Made by a program: the position numbers and the translations under genes. This document shows, in pieces, positions 54,476 through 64,000 of a stretch of 64,000 nucleotides of DNA. Within the stretch, counting starts at the first letter, position 1. Each line of letters starts with the position of its first letter. The stretch comes from Nematopogon swammerdamellus (lineage: Eukaryota; Arthropoda; Insecta; Lepidoptera; Adelidae): the NCBI GenBank assembly GCA_946902875.1, contig OX336349.1, positions 17,569,891 to 17,633,890 of the forward strand, in the 5' to 3' direction. The notes beneath the pieces were generated by a model. That model had not been told where the DNA came from, did no database searches, and saw only the letters and a program-made list of their open reading frames with translations.

Positions 54476-55261
54476 AATATTAATATTATTAATAATAATA
54501 TTTTTTGTGATAGAATGCCCATACATTTTGGTTTTATTTGGGATACTGATCAATAGCAGAGTTATTTAGGCTACTAATAAAAAAAAAATTACAATTATAT
54601 TTGCAAATTTGTAGTCGTAGTACCTAAAAATGTTGTACGAGATATCAATTTTCAACGTTTTTCAAAAAATGCTCATATCATAAAAAACAAATGACTCCGA
54701 TTTTTTTTCTTATTTTTCCCTGGGTAGCCATTAGCTGGCCTACTCCCTGGTTCCCGCTTGACGTTGAGTTTTGGGACAGTGTATTAAGGGCGCATTTACG
54801 CACTTTTTTTCAAGTAAAGGCCAAATGAGAAAAAGATATCACTTTACTACCTATTATAGAATAGAATAGAATAAAATATAATAGAACACAATAGAATAGT
54901 CATTTATTCAATTGAAGTATCATACATACTTGATACATACATTAACACATAGCAATAGCAACATACAGTTGTACAATAGAAAGGGCGTAGGCGCAGCATA
55001 TAATACATATTTTTTGTAAAGTGCGAGAGGAAGTAGATTTTATTTCCCAACATCTGGCTAACCCTCCCGTATTGTGGTGATCTGAAAGACCCTCATAAAT
55101 ACGGTGCTCATAAAGCCATTCATTTTGCCGACAAAGTGCAGTAAGAAGGTTTGCGAATTACCGCACTTCCAGGTGCGTAATAGAAAAATTGCATGTAATT
55201 AGAAAAAGCCTGCTTATTGAGACAACGTTCAACCATCTTCTTTTAAAGTTTGGACCAGTGG
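54476..55261. other. No gene recognised
   Basis: AT-rich with an AATAG run (54856-54900) and a CATACTTGATACATAC fragment resembling a LINE 3' tail. Confidence 0.4.
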
Positions 55262-55686
55262 TTTTTTTTATGTATTCCGGTTTGGGTGGCTTAGTTGGAG
55301 GGGCCAAAGAACATGCTCCGATCAGCCAATATCACCACCGAGAAGGTAGGTGCCACACCGGAGACTTCCCTGGATAGCTGGCTATACTGGACTATAGGAG
55401 ATAACAACCGAGGCTGCTATGCGGGCATCTTACATCCAGTACGGTGGTACCAACCCAGTCGGCTACAATTTGAGCGTACCACCTAGTAAGGGGCAAGGGA
55501 AGGGACTTTACACCTTACGGGGTTTTACGGCGGTTCCGAAAAACAAGCGGAACAAGCAGCGGGTCTAGGTATGCACGTAAATTTTTTCGTCAAAAAAAAC
55601 TATTTGGTACACGCCGACCGGATTCGAACCTCGGACTTCTTGCATGAGAAGCCGATGCCCAAAACACTCGGCCACCCGCCGCTTTG
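55262..55686 (-). repeat. SINE-B, full length
   Basis: Minus strand from 55686: GCGGCGGGTGGCCGAGTGTT (Ser/Leu-type A box), GCATCGGCTTCTCATGCAAG, GAGGTTCGAATCCGGTCGGC (B box), a linker TTTTTTTGACGAAAAAATTT, a GTTTTTCGGAACCGCCGTAA segment, the central domain shared with SINE-A, tail and CGGAATACAT plus A8 at 55262. This is the best reference copy for the family. Confidence 0.9.
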
Positions 55687-55738
55687 CTAATGCTAATACA
55701 AATGGTTATAGGAAAAGACGACGAGCATTGGGGAGTAG

Positions 55739-55882
55739 AACCGTGTCCTGCACTGGCGGCCTTTAGATATACGCCCCAGATGGGACGACGACATAAAGCA
55801 CGTCGGCGGAAAGCAGCTGGTCCGTACCGCTGAAGATCGGGAGGACTGGAGGAAAATTGGAGAGGCGTATGTCCAGCAGTAA
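55739..55882 (+). pseudogene. RTE-clade LINE ORF2 C-terminus, second copy
   Basis: NRVLHWRPLDIRPRWDDDIK through REDWRKIGEAYVQQ to TAA (55880-55882). Compared with 52491-52676 it lacks the GKRSVGRPP segment and its Trp codon after VQQ is a stop. The 3' flank GCCTACTGACTGA preserves the CTGA tail in short form. Confidence 0.75.
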
Positions 55883-55959
55883 ACGCATACACGCCTACTG
55901 ACTGAGTTCGCACGGTTATTCGCCAATCGCCAGAGTTCTTGCAGTACGACAGTACTTTT

Positions 55960-56230
55960 TTCTTTTTTTTTTATGTAATCCGGTATGTGGGTGGCTGGAG
56001 TCGGAGAGGCCAAAGCACAAGCGACCAGCCAATATCAACCTCCTAGAAGGTAGGTGTCATACCGGAGACTTCCCTATGGATTGCTGGATATACTGGACCA
56101 GAGAACACAGCGGAGGCTGCTATGCGGCCATCTTATATCCAGTAAGGTGTTATCAACCCAGTCGGCTACAATTTGTGCCCCTGTAAGGAGCAAGGGAAAG
56201 GAACTACAGTTTTATACCATTTCCGAACGG
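55960..56230 (-). repeat. SINE-B body
   Basis: A tract at 55960, ATCCGGTATG, CCAGCCAATATCAACCTCC, central domain and TTCCGAACGG at 56210. Immediately adjoins an oppositely oriented SINE-A. Confidence 0.85.
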
Positions 56231-56237
56231 TCGACCG

Positions 56238-56532
56238 TGTTGTAGACTAGTTGTGGTTCGGATTCCACGTAAAGCTGTGGTACTATCTTACTAGGTAAGA
56301 TCTTACTAGGTGGTAAAGTTTAACCCGCCTGGGTTGGTACTACGGCACTGAATGAAAGGTCGATTGAAACTGCTATGCAAATTGGTCGTATTTTCCGTCC
56401 TGTTCAGTGTAGCCGGCACGACCGAAGGGAAGCACTGACACGGCACCTAGTTTCAACAAGGTGTTATGCGCTGACATCACGGATGTAGTAAGTAGATGAT
56501 GTAGCCAACCGTATCAGTTTCCGTAAAAAAAA
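56238..56532 (+). repeat. SINE-A lacking the 5S-like head
   Basis: Begins near TTGTGGTTCGGATTCCACGT (B box), a duplicated TACTAGGTAAGATCTTACTA, central domain and tail with A8 end. Confidence 0.85.
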
Positions 56533-56837
56533 TGATTAAAAAATAACCTACAATTAACAATAGTACAGAACAAAACAATAGGATAGTGTAATTTGTATAT
56601 CATGTATGGGAATTTGGCAGAATTTCTAAGATTTCTACTATTCGTATTTTCCATAGTATGACATTTTCAGAGAAGACGACGTCGTAGTGGGGCGCCACCA
56701 CCAGTCACAGACCGGAAGTTCCCCGAGCGGATACCGTCCACGTTGAACCACAACTTCCGGTCTCCTGTCCACTTCCGGCAGCCGTATGTTAAGCCTTTCA
56801 CCTACTCTATGTACCATGTACGTACTTGTCGTTTCTA
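56533..56837. other. No gene recognised
   Basis: Short AT-rich stretch, then a GC-richer part (56670-56800) with CCGGAAGT in both orientations. Coding is not supported. Confidence 0.35.
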
Positions 56838-57150
56838 CATACATACCACACGCTATATCCCGACAGTTGGTGTAAGCAGAGTAGTCGGTGTTATGCTGCA
56901 AGTACTCTTGTAAATTACAACACCGACGACAACGTTTGGCAAAGTATTAGGATAAGATAATTTATCAAGCGGCAAGTAAGGTACGAAGACCCACCTGCTG
57001 CAAGACTCGGTGGAAGGACCGTGCCAAGGTGAGTGAGAGGTGGCTAAACTGTCGCCCTTTAGCACGGCACCTAGTCCTTATACCTTAGTACGATAGTACC
57101 TATTAAATATTCTGTGCCTTAGTCGTCTTTTACGACATGCACTGGGAGAG
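56838..57150 (-). repeat. SINE-C
   Basis: Tail with CATACATA, CGACAGTTGGTGTAAGCAGA, TTGCCGCTTGATAAATTATC inverse and the GTGCTAAAGGGCGACAG block. The head is interrupted by about 35 bases near 57088 and ends in GTCGTAAAAGACGACT. Confidence 0.8.
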
Positions 57151-58011
57151 ACCGACCTACCTACCGAGGCTGACAATGGTACCATTACGTACCAAACATT
57201 TAGAAAAGCACCAGTATAATTAGTATAAATTATACGAGTAATAAAACAACAGTATAAATTATACAAATTTCCCACACTCCTTAGCAATGAATAAAACTTC
57301 GGAGGACTAAACCTTTTTTATTTTTTGCCTAAGTACCTGAGACATTCACTTCCAAACTACACATAAAAGTGCATTGTAAATAAAACAAATAAAAAAAAAC
57401 AAAAACTTACAGTAACAATTTTTTAGAAGCTGCAGAAAGTGTTGAAAGTTGCCCAAATTCTATAAAAAATCAACAATAAAGTAAGCAAACTACAGAATAT
57501 TGTCCACGGAAAAGATGTGTCGAGAAGTCGAGAAGAGTTTGACCGAAGCAAACACTCTTGCATTGCATCCCTACACGCTGGACTTACCGCGTATGGCGTA
57601 GCGATCGATTCTGCAGGTCGTTCCTCCACGGAACTGGTTAAAACTAAGTAAGTGAAATAAAACAAAGAGTAGTTTCACATAGACTAAGTATGTACTGTAT
57701 GTCTCTTTCAGCTGTTTCTCTCTCTTTCTCTTTCTTTCTCTCCTTTATTTCTTTCCGTTTGTTTGTCTTTGTGTTATTTGTAGGTTTATGTTTGATGGTT
57801 TCATGTTCATGTCTCAAGTATTCTGTATTCCTGTCCTTCTGTATTCTTACTTACGTAGTTAATATGTGAAAAACGTTGCTGGGTTTTACATACTCAATTT
57901 TATTTTGTAATACCTTGTATTCTGGATGTAAATTCCCGTTAGTCTTTCTAAATTTTAAAAATAAAAAATAATATAAAATATATAAAAATCTGGTAAGCTC
58001 TTTCTGCCCAC
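57151..58011. other. No gene recognised
   Basis: AT-rich, with a CT-rich run at 57700-57760. Weak open stretches lack support. Confidence 0.4.
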
Positions 58012-58170
58012 ATTTTCCCCCCAAGTATAGTCTCGGGTCCTTCAAGAGAGGCATGAATACTATGTCTGTCAGGCCGGCATGTCATTCGCAGCCCCCACGT
58101 AAGACCGAATTTCTATAGGCGTCGTTAGACACCTTATGAGTGGCTCGGCGCCAAATGTCGCGCTTTCTAT
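58012..58170 (+). repeat. CR1-like LINE 3' end
   Basis: TTCCCCCCAAGTATAGTCTC, GGGTCCTTCAAGAGAGGC, AGGCCGGCATGTCATTCGCA and GTGGCTCGGCGCCAAATGTC, ending in a short A-rich tail. Confidence 0.7.
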
Positions 58171-58659
58171 AAAAAACACGGTACGTCGCCACCAACTGGG
58201 GGCATAAATATGTCATCCAAGTGGGCGTCGCTGTCAGCCTTCAGTAGCGTTCATCGTTCACGGTTTAGTGCACTGCTGCGTGATTGGTGGACAATGAAGT
58301 CGTACCTCCCCACCCGCTAACTACCCTCACTGGGGCGACACGTGTTTTACTGGAAATTAGAGCTGGCGACGACCCCTCTCCACCTATCTTCTCCGTCGTC
58401 CATTCATGCACCGAGCCTCCATAGAGCCATGAATCTTGAAGAATGATTACGTGTCAAAATTATACAAATGGACTGTTATATATAATGTGTCTTCATTCGA
58501 TGTCTATCTGTCTGTCATAGTCTCCCTTTGATTTATAAACGGATATTTTGGAACCAGCTATGTTTGTGTTTAAAACATGTTTAAAACCATTTCAAATGTG
58601 TTTCAAATTGTCTTCAATATTTTAAAAGTGTTTGCGTTTGAGAACGGTGGTGAAGCAAC
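58171..58659. other. No gene recognised
   Basis: Mixed composition, no repeat ends identified. Confidence 0.35.
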
Positions 58660-58892
58660 ACAGACAAAAGTGTAGTGCTTTACCCTACACGAACCGTTAA
58701 ACCCTGGAACGATCTCCCTGCTCATATATTTCCCCCAAAGTACACTCTCGGGTCCTTCAAGAGGGGCGTGAATGGGCACCTGTCAGGCAGGCCGGCACGG
58801 CATTCGCAACCAACGCATACGACCGAATGTCCATGGGCGCCGTTAGACACCTCATGGGTGCGTCGCCATATTATGTCGAGCTTACAATAAAA
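58660..58892 (+). pseudogene. CR1-like LINE ORF2 3' end
   Basis: Reads PTRTVKPWNDLPAHIFPPKY then TLGSFKRGVNGHLSGR, the usual last residues of lepidopteran CR1-like ORF2, followed by the same 3' UTR as the other copies and an AATAAAAA end. Confidence 0.75.
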
Positions 58893-58964
58893 AAAAACAA
58901 CCTCGAGCTACAAAATAAAAAAAAATCATAATAATATCTGAACCTGCAGCACGAGATTACCAAA

Positions 58965-59080
58965 ATGTGGCCCGTCGACTCGACGACCGTTGTGCCCATT
59001 GACGTATCAGCGCACGGGCTGATAGCGAAGAGCCTCGACGACAAGCTTGAGAGGCTCTCGCTGGGCCACTCTATGTTTAT
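58965..59080 (+). pseudogene. LINE ORF2 C-terminal fragment
   Basis: VVPIDVSAHGLIAKSLDDKL and ERLSLG match the minus-strand remnant at 44349-44529. Similarity stops near 59075. The frame stays open to 59291 in unrelated GC-rich DNA. Confidence 0.55.
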
Positions 59081-59499
59081 CTCGGCGATCCGGAGCCACC
59101 TCGCCGACCTACCGTGGACGACGAGGGCACGACCCAGCGAAGTTTCTTGCCAGTTCTTCTTCGCTGTGATAATCGAACTGGCGGACTTGTCCCTTCTAGC
59201 ACCATGGCCCCGGCGGCGGGCGCTGGAACGATGTCGAGCAAGCAGGTTCGACCGACATTCGCGACTCATTCGCTTTTCTCGCTCCGTGTGACCGGTCCTA
59301 GTCGCCAGCGGGCCGGCGGCGGCCACGGCGACTGCCCTATTTTATTATATAGGGCGGACAACGTGACGACAGGCCTCGCGCGGTTTACCGCGCAAAAATA
59401 CCGGTTGCGGTGTGATAGTCTTACGACTAATACCTTTTTTCCTTCGCAGATACCAGATACCCTTAATAGTTAATTTTATTACTTATCTTCTCCTTGCAG
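59081..59499. other. GC-richer stretch, no gene assigned
   Basis: Overlapping open frames on both strands reflect composition. GCGCGGTTTACCGCGC (59376-59391) is a perfect short palindrome. Confidence 0.35.
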
Positions 59500-59681
59500 C
59501 CGCATCGACGAGATTCGTAGCTCCGCACGACGCGACGGCCGGCCACATGGCCGCGCGGAACCCCGCACCGTCTCAGTGCCAAGCCAACCAACCAACCAGC
59601 ACCACCTTACCGTACGTACAGTCAGCGCGTACGTTCGTGGCCTCCGGCAGGAAAGCGAGAATGGAATGTATAGTGTTGTGA
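59500..59681 (+). CDS. Weak candidate exon
   Basis: A good acceptor tract (TTACTTATCTTCTCCTTGCAG) precedes 59500. The frame runs AASTRFVAPHDATAGHMAAR and on to TGA at 59679. The composition is GC-rich relative to flanks, and the peptide is of low complexity with no recognised domain. It may be a real last exon or a chance frame in CpG-rich DNA. Confidence 0.25.
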
Positions 59682-60005
59682 ATCAATCGAATCAATAACG
59701 ACATTTACGAAACCTCTTTTTTATTTATGGCATTAAATTATTTATCTAATAAGGTTTTATTGCGTGGTTGAAGTACGAAGACAAAACAGGGATAATCGTT
59801 TAAAGATCTATCGGCCTCCGCCCGCAGATGCCACGAACGTGCGCGCTAACTGTATTAGTTAGTAGCACCACCGCTCGCGCCTGCGCAGTGCGCACGTGCG
59901 CCCGAGATTACAGCCCGCCTCGCACTTTATTTTTACACCAGACAGGGGAACTACTGGCTGCACGTCATATATTAACTGCCGGCCCGCGGTCAGCCAGTTG
60001 CTTAT
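59682..60005. other. No gene recognised
   Basis: CpG-richer patch around 59825-59910. No supported coding frame. Confidence 0.35.
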
Positions 60006-60292
60006 TTTTTTTATTTTTTATTTGGTCCGGTATGGGTGGCTGAGTCGGAGGGGCCATAGCGCATGCTCCGACCAGCCAATATCACCTCCGAGAAGGTAGG
60101 TGCCATACCGGAGACTTCCCTGGATTGCTGGCTATACTGGACTAGAGGAGAACACAACCGAGGCTGCTATGCGGCCATTGTACATCCAGTACGGTGGTAG
60201 CAACCCAATATCGGCTACAATTTGAGCATACCACCTAGTAAGGGGCAAGGGAAGGGACACCGGTTCCGAACGGTGAAGCAGCAGGTGTAGTT
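60006..60292 (-). repeat. SINE-B body
   Basis: A-rich end at 60006, GGCCCCTCCGACTCAGCCAC, central domain and TTCACCGTTCGGAACCGGTG at the 5' side (near 60285). Confidence 0.85.
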
Positions 60293-60322
60293 TTTAGCTA
60301 TTAACAATTTTATTTTATTAAT

Positions 60323-60593
60323 TATCCTCGGTAGCTCTGTGGTGCGGTCGGTCGACTGTCGGTCGTGATCATAATAAGCACACCCTGGGCGCATTCAGTA
60401 CTTGGATGGTTGACCGTTCGACCGTTGGAGGCTGACCATTGTTCGGATTCCACGTAAAACTGTAGGTCTCGTCCCTTTTCATTACCTCTAGGTGGTAGTG
60501 GTAGGGTTTATTTAACCCGCCCGGTTTGATACCACCGCACCGCACTGAATGAAATGTCGGTTGAAACGGCTATTTAAATAGTTCGTGTTTTCG
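60323..60593 (+). repeat. SINE-A with head, 3' truncated
   Basis: CCTCGGTAGCTCTGTGGTGC, an interrupted 5S-like core, AGTACTTGGATGGTTGACCG, GGAGGCTGACC, TTCGGATTCCACG, and central domain to CGTGTTTTC. Confidence 0.85.
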
Positions 60594-60698
60594 TATGAAG
60601 CATTTTAACTAATACATAGATGGTGTGAGTGGCGCTGATCATGACATGGCGATACGGAACCCTCGGTGCGCGTTTCGACTCGCACTTGGCCGGTTTTT
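60594..60698 (-). repeat. GGCCAAGTGCGAGT-type repeat, 5' part
   Basis: Minus strand: ACCGGCCAAGTGCGAGTCGA, GAGGGTTCCGTATCGCCATG, truncated at CTTCATAC where it meets SINE-A. Confidence 0.75.
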
Positions 60699-60990
60699 AT
60701 CGATCAAAGGTATGCCGAACTTTCCATAGTAACAATTAATGAAAAATAACTTTATTATACTAATGTCAATAGCATCCAGTCATCTTCCCTCTTGCTAAGA
60801 AATTTGTGTCACACTTGTGTCTAATTGGAGTTAGTATGTAGAGTTGAACAAACTTCTCTTCTCTTCCCTGGGCCCCTTGAATTGAGTCGCGCGCGCTGCT
60901 CAATTGATGACAATCAGCTGGCATGTACAGTCAAACTACTAACGCCCCCGCTTTAATATGTGTGAGTACGTTGTAGGTTGGATAGACAGT
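60699..60990. other. No gene recognised
   Basis: AT-rich, unique-looking. Confidence 0.35.
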
Positions 60991-61362
60991 GCCTCAATCG
61001 ACGTAGACGCAGTAGAGCGCCGATTATCCGAACTTCGGTCACCATAATAACGTCCGCTTATCCGAACAGCTTGATTTTAATTAAATTTTAATTGAATTAA
61101 TATTTATTTGTTGCATAGTTACCACGTTATGTATGACTGGAAAATATTCAAGTGCCTCAATCTACGTACTGTGCAGTAGAGCGCCGATTATCCGAACTTC
61201 GGTCATCATAACGTCCGCTTATCCGAACAGCTTGATTTTAATAAAATTTTAATTGAATTAATATTAATTTGTTGCATAGTCACCAGGTTATGACTGAAAA
61301 ATATTCAAGTGCCTTAATCTATGTACTGTACAGTAGAGCGCCGATTATCCGAACTTCACCTA
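60991..61362 (+). repeat. Tandem repeat of a pogo-like terminal unit
   Basis: Two 155-160 bp units and part of a third (starting at 60991, 61151 and 61309). Each carries CAGTAGAGCGCCGATTATCC followed by GAACTTCGGTCA and, in the full units, GTCCGCTTATCCGAAC. The motif resembles the terminal repeats of pogo/Tigger transposons. All copies face the same way and no transposase is present. Confidence 0.8.
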
Positions 61363-61685
61363 TACCGGGTTACATAAAAAACAGACGTCAACGTTGTTCA
61401 TATTACATCATACATCATATTACATATTACTTTCATACAGAGGGTTCCGTAGCCATTGGCTTCTTGGCTCATACATATACAGTGTCATGCGCGCGGAGGC
61501 GGAGGCGGCGCGGCGCCGCGACCACGAAGCAATTTTCATGCCGCAAGTACTAAATTAATTAAGATTTCATTATTATAATTACTTTATTATAGCACATTTA
61601 TTTTTCAAACTAAACATAAAAGCCCTTCTCCATGTGGGACGATGTGGGCACTGTTCCGAGGACGCTAGCGGCGTTGATTATTATA

Positions 61686-62017
61686 ACATACATACATACA
61701 TATCACACACGCTGAATCCCGACAATCGGGGTAAGCAGAGTAATCGGTGTTGTGCTGCAAGAACTCTCGTAAATTACAGCACAACACCGACCACCACGTT
61801 TCGCAAAGTATTCGAACAAGATTCAATCGATCAAGCAGCAAGTAAGGCACGAAGACCCACCTGCTGCATGACTCGGTGGAAGTACCGCGCCAAGAGGTGG
61901 CGAACCCGTCGCCCTTTAGCACGGCATCTTGTCCTTATCCCTTAGTCGCCTTTTACGACATGCACGGGGAGAGATGCAGTGGGGCTATTCTTTTTAAGTA
62001 CCGGGCCCACACGGTAC
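61686..62017 (-). repeat. SINE-C, full length
   Basis: CATA-repeat tail at 61686, CTGAATCCCGACAATCGGGG, GTTGTGCTGCAAGAACTCTC, CCGAGTCATGCAGCAGGTGG inverse, head ending GTACCGTGTGGGCCCGG at 62017. Confidence 0.9.
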
Positions 62018-62109
62018 GGACGAATTATTATAATTACTTCGTTATTTTAATTACTTCATTATTATAATTATTTAATTATTATAATTACTTCATTATTATT
62101 TTTTGATGA

Positions 62110-62205
62110 GACGTGCTAGCTCGTGCGAAAGGGACGGCGCTCTACAAGCAGATTGTCTCTTTATAAAGCTCGACATACATTACTTTATGCCGGGAGCTGT
62201 ACATA
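62110..62205. repeat. Half of the 42966-43144 foldback family
   Basis: GTGCGAAAGGGACGGCGCTC, TTGTCTCTTTATAAAGCTCG and GGGAGCTGTACAT match the right arm of that element; the left arm is absent. Confidence 0.65.
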
Positions 62206-63128
62206 GTTAGCTAGCGGTATTGTAGAGTAAACTGCCTGCTACTTTGCCCTTATAGTTTCCGATAGAGTAGTTCGTACACACACACAATAGTTGGTTTGTA
62301 GAGTAGTGGAATCCACTGCTGGACATAGGAATCTCCAATGTTTATTTAGTCCCTCCGGGCTTCAGCTTCTTACATTTCTTACATTCCTGAAGCTTTTACC
62401 GGGGAACTCCTAACGACACTAATCGTTTATACATCTCTCTCGCTCGATTTGTCGAGAGCGAGGGAGATAGACGCAGTCTGACTGAATATGATAGACCAGG
62501 GCGCCCCGCCCCGCGCCTCCCGCCTGCTCCAGGCTAGTGGTCGAAATTTAACGATTAGTCGAACGTTTTTTTGTAATAATAATATTGTTTATTTGTAATA
62601 ATTATGAATTAAATAGTTTTATTTAGACCAATATTTGGTTTGAGTTATTTATTATAATATATATATTTTTTACATAATAAAAAAATACATATTTTACATA
62701 ATATTTCGACTTTTATAATAAATAATTTTTTAATAGTCGTCGTCAGATAACAAAATTTTAAAATATATACAAATTTAATGTGTAAATTACATTTCATTTA
62801 TTTAATTGTGATATTATAATAAACAATTTTGTAAAACTCGCAGTATTTTATTTGTTGATTTTTTTTTCCGAGAGGGCGGCAAATTGCCTTCTGCACCCCC
62901 CTTTTGAAAATGTTGATCCGGGGCCGCACGTGCTGTAGTGTAAACGGTTTGATGGATTTTAACATAAACAAATATGAAAATTCAAAATGGCGGCCGTCAG
63001 ACGCCATCTTTTCTCATCAGGCGCTTTCTTCAAACCCGAGTGGGATATGATTGTCAAAAGCTGAAAAAAATTAAATAAAAAAATTTGAAGACCCGACTGC
63101 TAACAAAATTAAGAAAACATGGAAAGAT
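62206..63128. other. No gene recognised
   Basis: Includes a ATCCACTGCTGGACATAGGA phrase (62310) common to LINE 3' ends, a short hairpin (62430-62470, CTCTCGCTCGATTTGTCGAG), and strongly AT-rich DNA (62560-62830). Confidence 0.4.
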
Positions 63129-63220
63129 CAGTAGAAAATGCTGTAGTCGGATGTATAGTTGGATACTAATAGACTCCAACTATACATACACAGATAGCCC
63201 CACTACAGCATTTTCTACTG
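63129..63220. mobile_element. 92-bp palindrome
   Basis: CAGTAGAAAATGCTGTAGT at the left and its complement at the right; an inner TGTATAGTTGGA pair closes a loop of about ten bases. No target duplication is clear. Confidence 0.8.
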
Positions 63221-63419
63221 AAATTTTCGATATGGGCACAGATGCTGCTCTCTGCCCCCATGACGTGTTGGATGCGGAGGGCGTTCGCCCGCATTGCGAC
63301 GCACGCGGGAAGATACATAAAAAAAACAAATAGGTGAACATCTCAATCTGAGGTGAACATCGACGCAGCATCCTTCCTTGCAATATGACCACTGTCCCAC
63401 CCGTCACAGATGAGAACTG

Positions 63420-63720
63420 AGACGCCCAGCAGTGCGCCCGCGCCTCGCCGCGCCGCGCCCGCCCGCACTAGTCTGTCAAACTCCCGCGCACGCACAGCCG
63501 CGCACTCCGCCCGCGCTCCCGCTACCGAACCGAAATAACTCAGAAGCAGCAGCGCACGAGCGCTACGCGCGTCCAGATCGCCCGAATGTGACTTCACGCA
63601 CACCAGAGCATCAGTCATAAATTCCCGCCAAACAAACTCCTTCCTGACAACACAGCAGCAGCGGCGACAAACAGTGCAAATTGTGTAGACTCATTACGAT
63701 CTATGTGCGCGGATATTTCA
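63420..63720. promoter_or_regulatory. CpG-rich block, possible 5' region of a gene
   Basis: Dense CpG (63428-63530), then GCAGCAGCG and CAGCAGCAGCGGCGAC strings, then AT-rich DNA. It resembles a promoter or 5' UTR exon, direction unclear. Open frames here are compositional. Confidence 0.3.
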
Positions 63721-64000
63721 TGCGATCCGACGATTATAGTCTTATTAAATGAGCTGATAACTTTTCGGCAGTCGGTATTTCTGCGCTCGTTCGCAATGGT
63801 GTTTAATTTTAATAATGGACATGAGTTAATTTTAGACCTTTAAATGTTTATGTTCAAGATCAGTGAATATTTTCAAATAAACTATCGTGTGTAAATCAAA
63901 ATCCGCCTCGTATAAAGTGAGCTTAAATGGGTTAACCTCCACACACTGAGTGTAAAGTGAGTTTACATGGGCTGAAAGCTCAGACTTGGTGTAAATAGGC
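63721..64000. other. No gene recognised; short direct repeat
   Basis: Two copies of a GTRTAAAGTGAGYTTAMATG phrase (63911 and 63951), otherwise nothing supported. Confidence 0.4.

Noticed and set aside
63911..63975. Promoter-like TATAAAG at the end of the window
   Set aside because: It is part of a short direct repeat and the downstream side is outside the window, so nothing can be tested.

Overview
The window is eukaryotic, AT-rich, intron-bearing DNA that is best explained as a moth or butterfly (Lepidoptera) chromosome segment. The evidence is indirect: dense short retroposons of several interlinked families, RTE-like and CR1-like LINE 3' ends, dispersed GGCCAAGTGCGAGTCGGACT-type repeats, and pervasive TAGGTACCTA-like strings. 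There are no bacterial operons, CRISPR arrays, rRNA genes or convincing functional tRNA genes. Host coding content is very small.

Coding content. The best host exon is a minus-strand CDKL-type kinase exon (446-605) whose acceptor end has been tandemly triplicated. A strong orphan internal exon lies at 2108-2207 (+), a probable terminal coding exon at 39218-39313 (-), and weaker candidates at 45115-45390 and 59500-59681. A 61-residue single-exon reading frame behind a CpG-rich leader lies at 3949-4134. The only long reading frame (4472-5896, -, 474 residues) looks like the ORF1/gag-like protein of a non-LTR retrotransposon, with no reverse transcriptase next to it. A 58-residue spliced mini-gene (5' exon to 35814, coding 36493-36669) sits inside a repeat-bounded 5-kb block.

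Mobile DNA. Three short retroposon families, called A, B and C here, dominate. A has a head combining a tRNA-type A box, a 5S-rRNA-type promoter domain and a tRNA-type B box. B has a tRNA-Ser/Leu-like head. C has a GTACCGTGTGGGG head and an RTE-like tail ending in ATGT repeats. A and B share an ordered central domain, and A bodies also occur behind the C head, so modules have been exchanged. Other elements include two hAT-type elements with 8-bp target duplications (6965-8117 and 17090-17506), TA-flanked foldbacks, two copies of a 128-bp palindrome with 3-bp CWG duplications, CR1, RTE and other LINE 3' ends, and a pogo-like terminal motif in tandem.

Layout. 1-6 kb: kinase exon, SINEs, orphan exon, small ORF and ORF1. 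6-13 kb: hAT elements and SINEs. 13-24 kb: CR1 remnant, foldbacks, SINEs. 24.3-27.8 kb: a possible 3.5-kb element around a CpG-rich core. 28.3-29.4 kb: large foldback. 33.1-38.1 kb: a 5-kb block with matching foldback arms, a mini-gene and a recurring AGTAACGCAGT motif; this is the most unusual region. 39-52 kb: candidate exons, MITEs, LINE ends and a 70-bp tandem array. 53.7-54.5 kb: a CTCTG array of about 119 perfect copies. 55-64 kb: SINEs, RTE and CR1 ends, the pogo-like array and a CpG-rich stretch.

All family names are from reading the sequence; no database search was possible. Repeat edges without a target duplication are good to about 10-20 bases.
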